A DNA stretch of 64,000 nucleotides from Marinovum algicola. GTDB lineage: Bacteria > Pseudomonadota > Alphaproteobacteria > Rhodobacterales > Rhodobacteraceae. The notes below the pieces were generated by a model that was given only the letters and a program-made list of their open reading frames with translations, did no database searches and was not told where the DNA came from. Where the stretch lies: contig NZ_FNYY01000007.1 of NCBI RefSeq assembly GCF_900109145.1, forward strand, positions 1 through 64,000. Direction: 5' to 3'. How positions within the stretch are numbered: the stretch's first letter is position 1; every line of letters begins with the position of its first letter. Below are positions 24,489-32,806 of the stretch, in pieces. Made by a program: the position numbers and the translations under genes.

Positions 24489-25667
24489 ATGTTTGATTTT
24501 CTGCGGCGGGACAACAAGGCGGAGAGCGCGGGCGAGACCAAGGCCAGCGCCACGGGGCGGGTTGTGGCCTGGCAGGGCGCGGGCCGGGTGGCCTGGAGCC
24601 CGCGCGATACGGTGTCGCTGACCAAGGCGGGTTTTGCCGGCAATCCGGTAGGCTTTCGCGCGGTGAAGCTGATTTCCGAGGCGGCGGCGGCCCTGCCGCT
24701 GGTATTGCAGGACGCCGACCGGCGTTATGAGGTGCATCCGCTGCTGGACCTGATCACCCGGCCCAACCCGGCGCAGGGGCGGGCGGAGTTGCTCGAGACG
24801 CTTTACGGCCATCTCTTGCTGTCGGGAAATGGCTATGTCGAGGCCGTGGCCGGTGATGACGGGCTGCCGCTGGAGCTGCATGTGCTGCGCTCTGACCGGA
24901 TGTCGCTGGTGCCGGGGCGGGATGGCTGGCCGGTGGCCTATGATTATGCCGTGGGCGGGCGCAAGCATCGGTTCGACGTGAGCGGGCCGGTTTCGCCGAT
25001 CTGTCATATCAAGAGCTTTCATCCGCAGGACGACCACTACGGCATGGCGCCGATGCAGGCCGCAGCGCAGGCGCTGGATGTGCATAATTCGGCTTCGCGG
25101 TGGTCGAAGGCGCTGCTGGACAACGCCGCGCGGCCCTCGGGGGCGATTGTCTATCGCGGTGCCGATGGCTCCGGCACGATGAGCGCCGAGCAGTTCGACC
25201 GGCTCAGCCATGAGATCGAGACAAACCATCAGGGCGCGCGCAATGCCGGGCGGCCGATGCTGCTGGAAGGCGGGCTGGACTGGAAGCCGATGGGGTTTTC
25301 GCCCGCAGACATGGAGTTTCACAAGACCAAGGATGCGGCGGCGCGCGATATTGCGCTGGCTTATGGTGTCCCGCCGATGCTGCTCGGCATTCCGGGGGAG
25401 GCGACCTATGCCAATTACCAGGAGGCGCACCGGGCGTTTTATCGCCTGACGGTGCTGCCGCTGGCGGCGCGGGTGACGGCGGCGATTTCGGCCTGGCTGG
25501 TGCAATTTGGCGGCGAGGCGGTGGCGCTGAAGCCCGATCTCGACCAGGTGCCGGCCCTGGCGGCGGAGCGCGAGGCGCAATGGGCGCGGGTGAGCACCGC
25601 GGAGTTCCTGAGCAATGCGGAAAAGCGGCGGCTGCTTGGGCTGCCGGCGGAGCCCGAGGATGGGTGA
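24489..25667 (+). CDS. GTA portal protein (g3, HK97 family)
   Basis: A 392-residue portal subunit that forms the dodecameric ring for DNA entry. The family motifs FAGNPVGFRAVKLISEAAAA, NPAQGRAELLETLYGHLLLS and YGVPPMLLGIPGEATYANYQ are visible. The start MFDFLRRDNKA follows an AAGGAG site; an upstream ATG at 24414 lacks one. The 195 bases between g2 and this start contain no other convincing gene. It overlaps g3.5 by eight bases. Confidence 0.9.
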   Translation: MFDFLRRDNKAESAGETKASATGRVVAWQGAGRVAWSPRDTVSLTKAGFAGNPVGFRAVKLISEAAAALPLVLQDADRRYEVHPLLDLITRPNPAQGRAELLETLYGHLLLSGNGYVEAVAGDDGLPLELHVLRSDRMSLVPGRDGWPVAYDYAVGGRKHRFDVSGPVSPICHIKSFHPQDDHYGMAPMQAAAQALDVHNSASRWSKALLDNAARPSGAIVYRGADGSGTMSAEQFDRLSHEIETNHQGARNAGRPMLLEGGLDWKPMGFSPADMEFHKTKDAAARDIALAYGVPPMLLGIPGEATYANYQEAHRAFYRLTVLPLAARVTAAISAWLVQFGGEAVALKPDLDQVPALAAEREAQWARVSTAEFLSNAEKRRLLGLPAEPEDG

Positions 25668-25881
25668 GCGTCCGGGGTTCGAGGCTTTCGATTGCGCGCC
25701 GGCGCTGCGTCTGGAGGCACATGAGCGGGTGGCGGAGTTGCAGTTTGCGGCGATGACCAAACGGCTCGACCGGATGGAGGCGCTGCTGGAGCGGTTGGAA
25801 CGGCGGCTGTGGCTGGCGGTCTACGGGGTGGCGGCGGCGATTGTCGGGCAGGCGTTTCAGAGCCTGTTGGTGGTGCAGTGA
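25660..25881 (+). CDS. GTA small protein g3.5
   Basis: A 73-residue protein in the position of RcGTA orfg3.5, between portal and protease. A polar N-terminus and a basic helix with RLDRMEALLERLERRL lead into a single hydrophobic segment (LAVYGVAAAIVGQAFQSLLV) at the C-terminus, so it is probably membrane-associated. It overlaps the portal gene by eight bases. Role unknown, although the gene is kept in rhodobacterial GTA clusters. Confidence 0.7.
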   Translation: MGERPGFEAFDCAPALRLEAHERVAELQFAAMTKRLDRMEALLERLERRLWLAVYGVAAAIVGQAFQSLLVVQ

Positions 25882-25954
25882 GGTAGGCGGGGCGCCGGAC
25901 GAAAGCCCGGCCACCAGAGCGCGGCTTGCGACGGCGGCACATGTGGAGACGAAT

Positions 25955-26509
25955 ATGGATCTAGAGACGAAATTTGCGCGGTTCGACACCGGGTTGAGCG
26001 TGACCGACGGGCAGGTGATCGAGGGCTATGCGAGCCTGTTCGGGGCCTGCGATCAGGGCGGAGATGTGGTGGCCGAAGGGGCTTATGCGGCCTCTTTGAA
26101 GCGGCTGACGGCGGAGCGGCGGCAGGTGCGGATGCTCTGGCAGCATGACCCGGCGCAGCCGATCGGCGTCTGGGACGAGGTGCGCGAGGATGGGCGCGGG
26201 CTTTTCGTCAAGGGGCGCATTCTAGAGGCGGTTGCGAAGGGACGCGAGGCGGCAGCGCTTTTGGCGGCGGGGGCGATCGACGGGCTGTCGATCGGCTATC
26301 GCACCCGGAAAGCGGTGACATCGGACAGGGGCCCCAACAAGGGCAAGAGGCTCTTGCAGGAACTGGAGCTTTGGGAGGTGTCGCTGGTGACCTTTCCGAT
26401 GCTGCCCAGTGCGCGGGTGGCGGCCAAGGGCGAGCGCCCGGACGACACCTTGCGGGAATTGGCCGCGGTTTTCGAGGCGGCGCGCCAGGAGATCGCGCGC
26501 AACGGCTAG
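25955..26509 (+). CDS. GTA prohead protease (g4, HK97 family)
   Basis: A 184-residue capsid-maturation serine protease. Candidate catalytic residues are His64 (LWQHDPAQPIG) and Ser112 (DGLSIGYRT), the order and spacing of HK97-type U35 proteases. The start after GGAGA is chosen over an upstream extension that overlaps g3.5. The major capsid gene follows directly, as expected for its substrate. Confidence 0.9.
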   Translation: MDLETKFARFDTGLSVTDGQVIEGYASLFGACDQGGDVVAEGAYAASLKRLTAERRQVRMLWQHDPAQPIGVWDEVREDGRGLFVKGRILEAVAKGREAAALLAAGAIDGLSIGYRTRKAVTSDRGPNKGKRLLQELELWEVSLVTFPMLPSARVAAKGERPDDTLRELAAVFEAARQEIARNG

Positions 26510-26531
26510 CGCGGGACAACAGGAGAAGCGG

Positions 26532-27710
26532 ATGGAAATGACCGATGCAGAGGCAGCGGGCGGGGATCCTTTGTCCCCGGCGCAGGAGATGAAGACCGCG
26601 GTTGGCGGCTTTGTCACCGAGTTGAAGGCCTTTCGGGCCGAGATCGAAACCAGAGTTCAGAAGCAGGAAGAGAAAATGACCATGTTTGAACGCAAGACCC
26701 TTGCTGCGGCCCGCCCGGCGCTTGCCGCGACCGATTACGACGCACCGCATCAGAAGGCTTTTGACGCCTATCTGCGCTCGGGTGATGACGACGGGCTGCG
26801 CGGGCTGGAGCTGGACCAGAAGAGCATGTCGACCGCGGTGAATTCTGATGGCGGCTTTCTGGTCGATCCGCAAATGTCGGAGACCATCAAGTCGGTGCTG
26901 CATTCCGGCGCGTCGATCCGGGCGGTGGCCAGCGTGGTGAATGTCGAAGCGACCTCTTATGACGTGCTGGTCGATACCACCGATCTGGGCGCCGGCTGGG
27001 CCAGCGAGACCGCGGCGAGCGCCGAGACCGGTACGCCGACCATCGACCGGATCACCATTCCGCTGCATGAGCTCTCGGCGCTGCCCAAGGCGTCGCAGCG
27101 GCTGTTGGACGATGCGGCCTTTGACATCGAGAGCTGGCTGGCCGGGCGCATCGCCGAGAAATTTGCCCGCGCCGAGGCGGCGGCCTTTGTCAGCGGTGAC
27201 GGCATCGACAAGCCGACCGGCTTTCTGACCCATCCGGTGGTGGACAATGACATTTGGGCCTGGGGCAATATCGGCTATGTGCCGACCGGTCTCGACAGCG
27301 CGCTGGGCAATGGCGATGCGATCATCGACCTGGTTTATGCGCTGGGGGCGGAGTACCGCGCCAATGGCACCTTCGTAATGAACTCGAAAACCGCCGGCGA
27401 GGTGCGCAAGCTCAAGGATGGTGACGGGCGCTTCCTGTGGTCGGACGGTCTTGCGGCGGGCGAGCCGGCGCGGCTGCTGGGCTATCCGGTGCTGATCGCC
27501 GAGGACATGCCGGACATTGCCAGCGGCTCCGATTCCATCGCCTTTGGTGATTTTGCGGCGGGCTATACCGTAGCCGAGCGCCCCGATCTGCGGGTGCTGC
27601 GCGACCCCTTCAGCGCCAAGCCGAACGTGCTGTTCTATGCCACCAAACGCGTGGGCGGCGATGTGAGCGACTTTGCCGCGATCAAGGTGCTGCGCTTCGC
27701 CGTCTCGTAA
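26532..27710 (+). CDS. GTA major capsid protein (g5, HK97 fold)
   Basis: A 392-residue shell subunit. The N-terminal 60-70 residues are an acidic, helical scaffold-like delta domain (EMKTAVGGFVTELKAFRAEI and further), probably removed by the g4 protease. The HK97 core follows (VNSDGGFLVDPQMSETI, SQRLLDDAAFDIESWL, LLGYPVLIAEDMPDI). The AGGAG site six bases before ATG sets the start. The 164-base gap before g6 is long for this cluster and might hold a processing or regulatory signal, but I see no clear hairpin. Confidence 0.92.
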   Translation: MEMTDAEAAGGDPLSPAQEMKTAVGGFVTELKAFRAEIETRVQKQEEKMTMFERKTLAAARPALAATDYDAPHQKAFDAYLRSGDDDGLRGLELDQKSMSTAVNSDGGFLVDPQMSETIKSVLHSGASIRAVASVVNVEATSYDVLVDTTDLGAGWASETAASAETGTPTIDRITIPLHELSALPKASQRLLDDAAFDIESWLAGRIAEKFARAEAAAFVSGDGIDKPTGFLTHPVVDNDIWAWGNIGYVPTGLDSALGNGDAIIDLVYALGAEYRANGTFVMNSKTAGEVRKLKDGDGRFLWSDGLAAGEPARLLGYPVLIAEDMPDIASGSDSIAFGDFAAGYTVAERPDLRVLRDPFSAKPNVLFYATKRVGGDVSDFAAIKVLRFAVS

Positions 27711-27874
27711 TCCGGGGCGGTGAGGCCGGGGGGCGAGGCCCTTCGGCGGGCGCGCGTCGGTTGACCGGCGTTGTCTGGCTGCTCCCCTCCGTTCGAGCAA
27801 CGTGGGTGGCGCGCGCCTGAAACCGGACGGCGGGAAAGCATGGGGCCGTGGGGGCCGAAGACGGAGTTACCGAA

Positions 27875-28480
27875 ATGATGTTGGTAGAAGAGACCAATGT
27901 GCCCCTGGCGGCGCTTCCGGTCGAGGAATTCAAGGCGCATCTGCGGCTGGGCAGCGGCTTTGCCGGGGCAGGCGTGCAGGATGCGGTGCTGGTAAGCTTT
28001 CTGCGCGCGGCTATCGCGGCGATCGAGGCGCGCACCGGCAAGGCGCTGATCCTGCGGCCGTTCACCTATACGGTGGAGCGATGGCGAGAAACGGCGGCCC
28101 AGCGCCTTCCGGTGGCGCCGGTGACGGCGGTGAGTTCGGTCACGATCACCGATGCGGCGGGCACGGCGGAGGTGGTAGACCCCGGCGATTACCGGCTGCG
28201 CCCCGATGCCCAGGCGCCGCAGCTGCGCGCCACCGGGAGCTGTCTGCCGGTGATCCCGGCAGGGGGCAGCGCGGCCGTTGCCTTCAGCGCGGGATATGCG
28301 CCGGACTGGGCCGGGCTTCCGGCCGATCTGGGGCAGGCGGTGATGCTGCTGGCGGCGCATTACTACGAATACCGCGACGAGACGGCGCTGGGGCAGGGCT
28401 GCATGCCGTTTGGAGTGACCACGCTGATCGAACGCTACCGGATGATGCGGGCCGGTTTCGTCGCAGGGGGCCTGGGATGA
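27875..28480 (+). CDS. GTA head-tail adaptor (g6)
   Basis: A 201-residue connector of the HK97 gp6/phiE125 gp8 type, which binds under the portal. Motifs typical of the family are VEEFKAHLRLGSG, AIEARTGKALI and the C-terminal helix LGQAVMLLAAHYYEYRDETA. Its stop overlaps the g7 start (ATGA). Confidence 0.85.
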   Translation: MMLVEETNVPLAALPVEEFKAHLRLGSGFAGAGVQDAVLVSFLRAAIAAIEARTGKALILRPFTYTVERWRETAAQRLPVAPVTAVSSVTITDAAGTAEVVDPGDYRLRPDAQAPQLRATGSCLPVIPAGGSAAVAFSAGYAPDWAGLPADLGQAVMLLAAHYYEYRDETALGQGCMPFGVTTLIERYRMMRAGFVAGGLG

Positions 28481-28815
28481 GCGCGCCGCGGATCAACCGG
28501 GCGCTGGTGCTCGAGGCGCCGCAGGATGTGCCGGACGGCGCCGGCGGGTTTGACCGGCTTTGGCTGCCGCAGGGCACGCTCTGGGCGGAAATCACCGCCC
28601 GCAGCGGACGGTTTGCCCGGGGTGAGGCGGGGCCCAGCTCTCTGACCGGCTATCGCATCGTGGTGCGGGCCGCGCCGGTGGGCGATCCGCAACGGCCGGT
28701 GGCAGGCCAGCGGTTTCGCGAGGGAACGCGGAGCTGGCGGATCGAGGCGGTGGCAGAGAAGGGCGCCGATGCCCGGTATCTCACGTGTTTTGCCGAAGAG
28801 GAGGTGGCGGCATGA
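28477..28815 (+). CDS. GTA head closure/stopper protein (g7)
   Basis: A 112-residue beta-barrel protein of the SPP1 gp16/HK97 gp7 head-closure family, recognised by order and by the pattern WLPQGTLWAEITARSG...RIVVRAAPVGDPQRP...RSWRIEAVAE. It is coupled to g6 and g8 by ATGA overlaps. A longer ORF beginning at 27802 in the same frame is antisense-like GC-rich read-through of g6 and is not used. Confidence 0.82.
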   Translation: MSAPRINRALVLEAPQDVPDGAGGFDRLWLPQGTLWAEITARSGRFARGEAGPSSLTGYRIVVRAAPVGDPQRPVAGQRFREGTRSWRIEAVAEKGADARYLTCFAEEEVAA

Positions 28816-29222
28816 GCTATGCGGTGGCGGCCGCCTTGCAGGCGGCGGTGTACAGCCAGCTCTCTGGCGATACGGCGCTGGGCGCGATCGTCGGGACGGC
28901 GGTCTATGATGCGGTGCCGGCGGGGACGCTGCCCGCGATCTATGTGACGCTGGGCGCCGAAACGGCGCGCGACCGGTCGGACATGACCGGCCGGGGGGCG
29001 GCGCATGATCTGCGGATTTCGGTGATCTCTGACGCCCAGGGCTTTCAGCAGGCCAAGGAGGCGGCGGCGGCGGTGAGCGATGCGCTGGACGCTGTGCCGC
29101 CGGCGTTGAGCCGCGGGCGTCTTGTCGGCCTCTGGTTCCGACAGGCCAAGGCGACGCTGGACCGAAGCGACGGCACGCGGCGGATCGACATGATCTTTCG
29201 CGCCCGGGTGGAAGACAACTGA
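28812..29222 (+). CDS. GTA tail terminator (g8, DUF3168)
   Basis: A 136-residue DUF3168 protein that caps the tail tube at the head end. The pattern ALQAAVYSQLSGDTALGAIV, then YDAVPAGTLPAIYVTLG and HDLRISVISDAQGFQQAKEA, is typical. It overlaps g7 by four bases. Confidence 0.87.
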   Translation: MSYAVAAALQAAVYSQLSGDTALGAIVGTAVYDAVPAGTLPAIYVTLGAETARDRSDMTGRGAAHDLRISVISDAQGFQQAKEAAAAVSDALDAVPPALSRGRLVGLWFRQAKATLDRSDGTRRIDMIFRARVEDN

Positions 29223-29245
29223 CATTCTTTATCGGAGGACGCGAT

Positions 29246-29659
29246 ATGGCGGCTCAAAACGGCAAGGACCTTTTGATCAAGGTCGATCTCAGCGGCGCTG
29301 GGCAATTCGAAACCATGGTGGGCCTGCGTGCCTCGCGGATCAGCTTCAATGCGGAACCGGTCGATGTGACCTCGCTGGAAAGCGCCGGGGGCTGGCGCGA
29401 GCTGTTGGGCGGTGCGGGGGTGAAAAGCGCGGCGATCTCGGGCGCCGGCATCTTCAAGGACGACAGCACCGACGAACGCGCGCGGCAGATCTTCTTTGAC
29501 GGCGAGGTGCCGAATTTTCAGGTCATAATCCCGGATTTCGGCACCGTCGAAGGGCCCTTTCAGGTGACGAGCCTGGAATATGCCGGCAGCCATGACGGCG
29601 AGGCCACATATGAACTTTCGCTTGCCTCGGCTGGCGCGCTGACCTTCGTGGCGCTTTGA
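29246..29659 (+). CDS. GTA major tail (tube) protein (g9)
   Basis: A 137-residue TP901-1-family tail tube protein. MAAQNGKDLLIKVDLSG, NAEPVDVTSLESAGGWRELL and the C-terminal SLASAGALTF are characteristic. A GGAGGA site precedes the ATG, suiting a gene needed in many copies, whereas most neighbours rely on stop-start overlaps. Confidence 0.9.
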   Translation: MAAQNGKDLLIKVDLSGAGQFETMVGLRASRISFNAEPVDVTSLESAGGWRELLGGAGVKSAAISGAGIFKDDSTDERARQIFFDGEVPNFQVIIPDFGTVEGPFQVTSLEYAGSHDGEATYELSLASAGALTFVAL

Positions 29660-29662
29660 GCC

Positions 29663-29989
29663 ATGGGCAATCCGTGGCGGGGCGAGGTCACGCTGGTGAT
29701 CGATGGCGAGGCGCAGGTGCTCAAGCTGACACTGGGCGCTCTGGCCGAGCTGGAAGAGGCGCTGGAGGAAGGATCGCTGGTCGATCTGGTGGCGCGGTTC
29801 GAGGCGGGGCGGTTTTCAAGCCGCGACGTGCTGGCGCTGATCGTGGCCGGGCTGCGGGGCGGTGGCTGGCAGGGCGGGCCGCGCGATCTGGTGCGGGCCG
29901 AGATTGCCGGCGGGCCGATGGGCGCGGCGCGCGCGGCGGCCGAACTTCTGGCGCGGGCCTTCATGCTGCCGGAGGCACAGGAGAGGTGA
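29663..29989 (+). CDS. GTA tail assembly chaperone (g10)
   Basis: A 108-residue protein of the GTA gp10 family: RGEVTLVIDGEAQVLKLTLG, then a helical part rich in LAELEEALEE and AARAAAELLARAF. It occupies the tail-chaperone position (like lambda gpG) between tube and tape-measure genes. It is four bases after g9 and coupled to g10.1 by GTGA. Confidence 0.82.
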   Translation: MGNPWRGEVTLVIDGEAQVLKLTLGALAELEEALEEGSLVDLVARFEAGRFSSRDVLALIVAGLRGGGWQGGPRDLVRAEIAGGPMGAARAAAELLARAFMLPEAQER

Positions 29990-30183
29990 GCCGGATCAAC
30001 TGGCCCAAACTGATGGCCGCGGGTCTGCGCGGGCTGGGGCTGACACCGGCGGCATTCTGGGCGCTGACCCCGGCCGAGTTGATGCTGATGCTGGGGGTGG
30101 GCGGCGGCGGTGGCGCGCTGACCCGGGACCGGCTGGATCAGCTGATCGCGGCCTTCCCGGACGATGAGAAAGGAACGGAGTGA
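29986..30183 (+). CDS. GTA tail chaperone partner (g10.1, rcc01693-like)
   Basis: A 65-residue protein starting at GTG within the g10 stop: SRINWPKLMAAGLRGLGLTP, FWALTPAELMLMLG, then a Gly-rich linker and LTRDRLDQLIAAFPDD. The PxxFW.LTP.EL pattern is that of phage tail chaperone second parts (TAC_1). Many phages make it by ribosomal frameshift from the preceding gene; here a separate GTG start exists. It overlaps g11. Confidence 0.78.
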   Translation: MSRINWPKLMAAGLRGLGLTPAAFWALTPAELMLMLGVGGGGGALTRDRLDQLIAAFPDDEKGTE

Positions 30184-30833
30184 TGGCGGAACTGGACGGA
30201 TTGGACGATCTCGATTTGCAAGTCGACGCACTGGCGCAATCGCTGGGCTCGGCGGGCGCGTTGGCGGCCGGGTTCGACAGCGAACTCAAGCGGATACACC
30301 AGACGTTTGCCGCGACTGGCAATCAGGCACGTTCGCTGGGCACGACACTTTCGGGCGGTCTGCGCAAGGCGATCGACGGCGTGATCCTCGATGGGATGAA
30401 CCTGTCGGATGCGCTGGGGATCGTCGGAAAGTCGATGATCAACACCGCCTTCAACGCGGCGGTGAAACCGGTGACCGATCACTTCGGCGCGCTTCTGGGC
30501 GGTGCGCTGACGCCTCTTGTGCCTTTCGAGAAAGGCGGTGCCTTCAGTCAGGGGCGGGTGACGCCCTTTGCCAATGGCGGGATCGTCAGCGGCCCGGTGG
30601 CTTTTCCGATACGCGGCGGCATGGGGCTGATGGGCGAGGCCGGGCCGGAAGCGATCATGCCGCTGGCCCGGGGGGCGAACGGCAAGCTCGGGGTGCAGGC
30701 CCAGGGCGGCGCCGGCCCGATCAACGTGGTGATGAACATCCAGACGCCGGATGCGCAGGGCTTCCAGCGCAGCCAGAGCCAGATCGCGGCGCAGATGAGC
30801 CGGGTGCTCGCACGCGGCACGCGCAACAGGTAA
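30183..30833 (+). CDS. GTA tail tape measure protein (g11)
   Basis: A 216-residue tape measure, very short because GTA tails are short. An N-terminal helix (LDDLDLQVDALAQSLGSAGA), a Gly/Ala-rich middle, a glycine-rich FENGG-like segment (FANGGIVSGPVAFPIRGGMG) and a GEAGPEAIMPLARGANG motif (typical of tape-measure ends) are visible. ATG after AAGGAACGGAG is chosen; GTG three bases earlier is possible. It overlaps g10.1 by one base. Confidence 0.85.
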   Translation: MAELDGLDDLDLQVDALAQSLGSAGALAAGFDSELKRIHQTFAATGNQARSLGTTLSGGLRKAIDGVILDGMNLSDALGIVGKSMINTAFNAAVKPVTDHFGALLGGALTPLVPFEKGGAFSQGRVTPFANGGIVSGPVAFPIRGGMGLMGEAGPEAIMPLARGANGKLGVQAQGGAGPINVVMNIQTPDAQGFQRSQSQIAAQMSRVLARGTRNR

Positions 30834-30849
30834 CCGGGGAGGGGAGACG

Positions 30850-31482
30850 ATGGCATTTCACGAGGTACGGTTTCCCGCCAACCTGAGCTTTGGCTCGGTC
30901 GGCGGGCCGGAGCGGCGGACCGATATCGTCACGCTGGCGAATGGCTTCGAAGAGCGCAACACGCCCTGGGCGCAATCGCGCCGGCGGTATGACGCGGGGG
31001 TCGGGCTGCGCTCGCTTGACGATATCGAACGGCTGATCGGGTTTTTCGAGGCGCGTCAGGGCCAGATGTACGGCTTTCGCTGGAAGGACTGGTCGGATTA
31101 CAAATCGGCGCCGCCGAGCAAGGAGGTCGCCTATCGCGACCAGGTGATCGCCCTGGGCGATGGCGCCTCGGTCACCTATCCGCTGTTCAAGACCTATCGA
31201 TCCGGCGCTGCCGCATACGCCCGGCGGATCACCAAGCCGGTGCAGGGCACGGTGCGGATGGGGGTGCAGGGCGACGAATTGCAGGAAGGGGTGCATTACG
31301 AGGTGGACGTGTCCAGCGGCTTGGTCACCTTTGCCACGCCGCCCTTGCAGGACGTGGAGATCACCGCGGGCTTCGAATTTGACGTGCCGGTGCGCTTTGA
31401 CACCGACCGGATTGCCACCTCTGTGGCCTCGTTCCAGGCGGGCGAGGTGCCCTCGGTGCCGGTGGTGGAGGTGCGGCTGTGA
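30850..31482 (+). CDS. GTA distal tail protein (g12, DUF2460)
   Basis: A 210-residue DUF2460 protein: FHEVRFPANLSFGSVGGPER, then IERLIGFFEARQGQMYGFRW and KDWSDYK. It forms the ring at the tail tip to which the hub attaches. A GGGGAGGGGAG site lies before the ATG; the stop overlaps the g13 GTG start. Confidence 0.9.
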   Translation: MAFHEVRFPANLSFGSVGGPERRTDIVTLANGFEERNTPWAQSRRRYDAGVGLRSLDDIERLIGFFEARQGQMYGFRWKDWSDYKSAPPSKEVAYRDQVIALGDGASVTYPLFKTYRSGAAAYARRITKPVQGTVRMGVQGDELQEGVHYEVDVSSGLVTFATPPLQDVEITAGFEFDVPVRFDTDRIATSVASFQAGEVPSVPVVEVRL

Positions 31483-32366
31483 AGGCGCTTTCCGAGGCCC
31501 TGGCTGCGCATCTGGAAAGCGGTCTGACGACGCTGTGCCGGGCCTGGGCGATCGACCGCACCGATGGCGTGGCGTTCGGCTTTACCGATCATGACCGCAC
31601 GCTGGATTTCGAGGGGCTGAGCTTTCGCGCCGATACCGGGCTGTCGGCCATGGCGTTTCAGCAGGGCACCGGGCTTTCGGTCGACAATTCCGAGGCGGTG
31701 GGGGCGCTGTCAGATGCGGCGATCACCGAGGCGGATATCCTCGCCGGGCGCTATGATGGGGCAACGGTGCGAGCCTGGCTGGTGAACTGGAAGAACGTGG
31801 CCCAGCGGCACATGCTGTTTCGCGGTACCATCGGCGAGATGCGGCGGGTGGACGGTGCCTTCGAGGCCGAGCTGCGTGGGCTGGCGGAGGCGCTGAACCG
31901 GCCGTTCGGGCGGGTCTACCAGTCGCCCTGCACCGCCGTGCTGGGGGATCGGGCCTGCGGCTTTGACCTGACGACGCCCGGCTATCACTGGCAAGGCGCG
32001 GTTCAGGAGGTCGACGAGACCTCGAGCGTGGCGGTGTTTACCGACAATGGTTTTGAACCGGAGTGGTTTCAGCGCGGGCGGATGGAGGTGCTTTCCGGCA
32101 CGGCCAAGGGGCTCTCGGGGCCGATCAAGCGCGACAGTACGGAGGGGGCCGGGCGCAGGATCGAGCTTTGGGCACCGCTTCGGGCGCAGATGGCTGCGGG
32201 CGATCTGGTGCGGCTGACGGCGGGCTGCGACAAGCGGCTCGAAACCTGTCGATTCAAGTTCAACAATCTGCTGAATTTCCGGGGGTTCCCGGATGTGCCC
32301 GAGGACGACTGGCTGATCGTCAACCCGGCGCGGGCCGGGGCGAAATCCGGCGGGAGCCGGAGATGA
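31479..32366 (+). CDS. GTA hub protein (g13, DUF2163)
   Basis: A 295-residue DUF2163 protein starting at GTG. DRTDGVAFGFTDHDRTLDFE is the family's N-terminal pattern. The C-terminal part holds four Cys (CTAVLGDRACGFD and AGCDKRLETCRFKFNN) of the kind that coordinate an iron-sulfur or metal site in related lambda-like tail tip proteins (gpL). It is coupled to g12 and g14. Confidence 0.88.
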   Translation: MKALSEALAAHLESGLTTLCRAWAIDRTDGVAFGFTDHDRTLDFEGLSFRADTGLSAMAFQQGTGLSVDNSEAVGALSDAAITEADILAGRYDGATVRAWLVNWKNVAQRHMLFRGTIGEMRRVDGAFEAELRGLAEALNRPFGRVYQSPCTAVLGDRACGFDLTTPGYHWQGAVQEVDETSSVAVFTDNGFEPEWFQRGRMEVLSGTAKGLSGPIKRDSTEGAGRRIELWAPLRAQMAAGDLVRLTAGCDKRLETCRFKFNNLLNFRGFPDVPEDDWLIVNPARAGAKSGGSRR

Positions 32367-32806
32367 GCGGCGGCGAGAGGGCGGTGGCCGCGGCGCGGCG
32401 TTGGATCGGCACGCCCTATCTGCACCAGGCGTCGGTCCGGGGGGCAGGCTGCGACTGTCTCGGGCTGTTGCGCGGGGTGTGGCGCGAGGTAATCGGAGCC
32501 GAGCCCGAAGCGGCCCCGGCCTATTCGCGCGACTGGTCCGAGCCGCAGGGCGAAGAGCGGCTGTGGCAGGCCGCCCGCCGGCATCTGCGCGCCAAGTCGC
32601 GCACCGCCGAGGCGCCGGGCGACGTTCTGTTGTTTCGTATGCGCGAGGGAGCGGTGGCCAAACATCTGGGCCTTCAGGCGCGCACCGGTGCGGCGGCCAG
32701 TTTCATCCATTCCTACAGCGGTCACGGGGTGATCGAGAGCCCGTTGAGCGGCCCCTGGGCGCGGCGCATCGCGGCCCGATTTGCCTTTCCAGAGGAGACG
32801 ACCTGA
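32363..32806 (+). CDS. GTA cell-wall peptidase (g14, NlpC/P60)
   Basis: A 147-residue NlpC/P60 cysteine peptidase. The nucleophile Cys32 is in GCDCLGLLRG, the catalytic His101 in AKHLGLQ and a third polar residue near His116. It probably cuts murein peptides so the particle can deliver DNA through the wall. It is coupled to g13 (ATGA) and g15 (TGATG). A longer ORF in this frame from 32063 is read-through of g13. Confidence 0.9.
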   Translation: MSGGERAVAAARRWIGTPYLHQASVRGAGCDCLGLLRGVWREVIGAEPEAAPAYSRDWSEPQGEERLWQAARRHLRAKSRTAEAPGDVLLFRMREGAVAKHLGLQARTGAAASFIHSYSGHGVIESPLSGPWARRIAARFAFPEETT

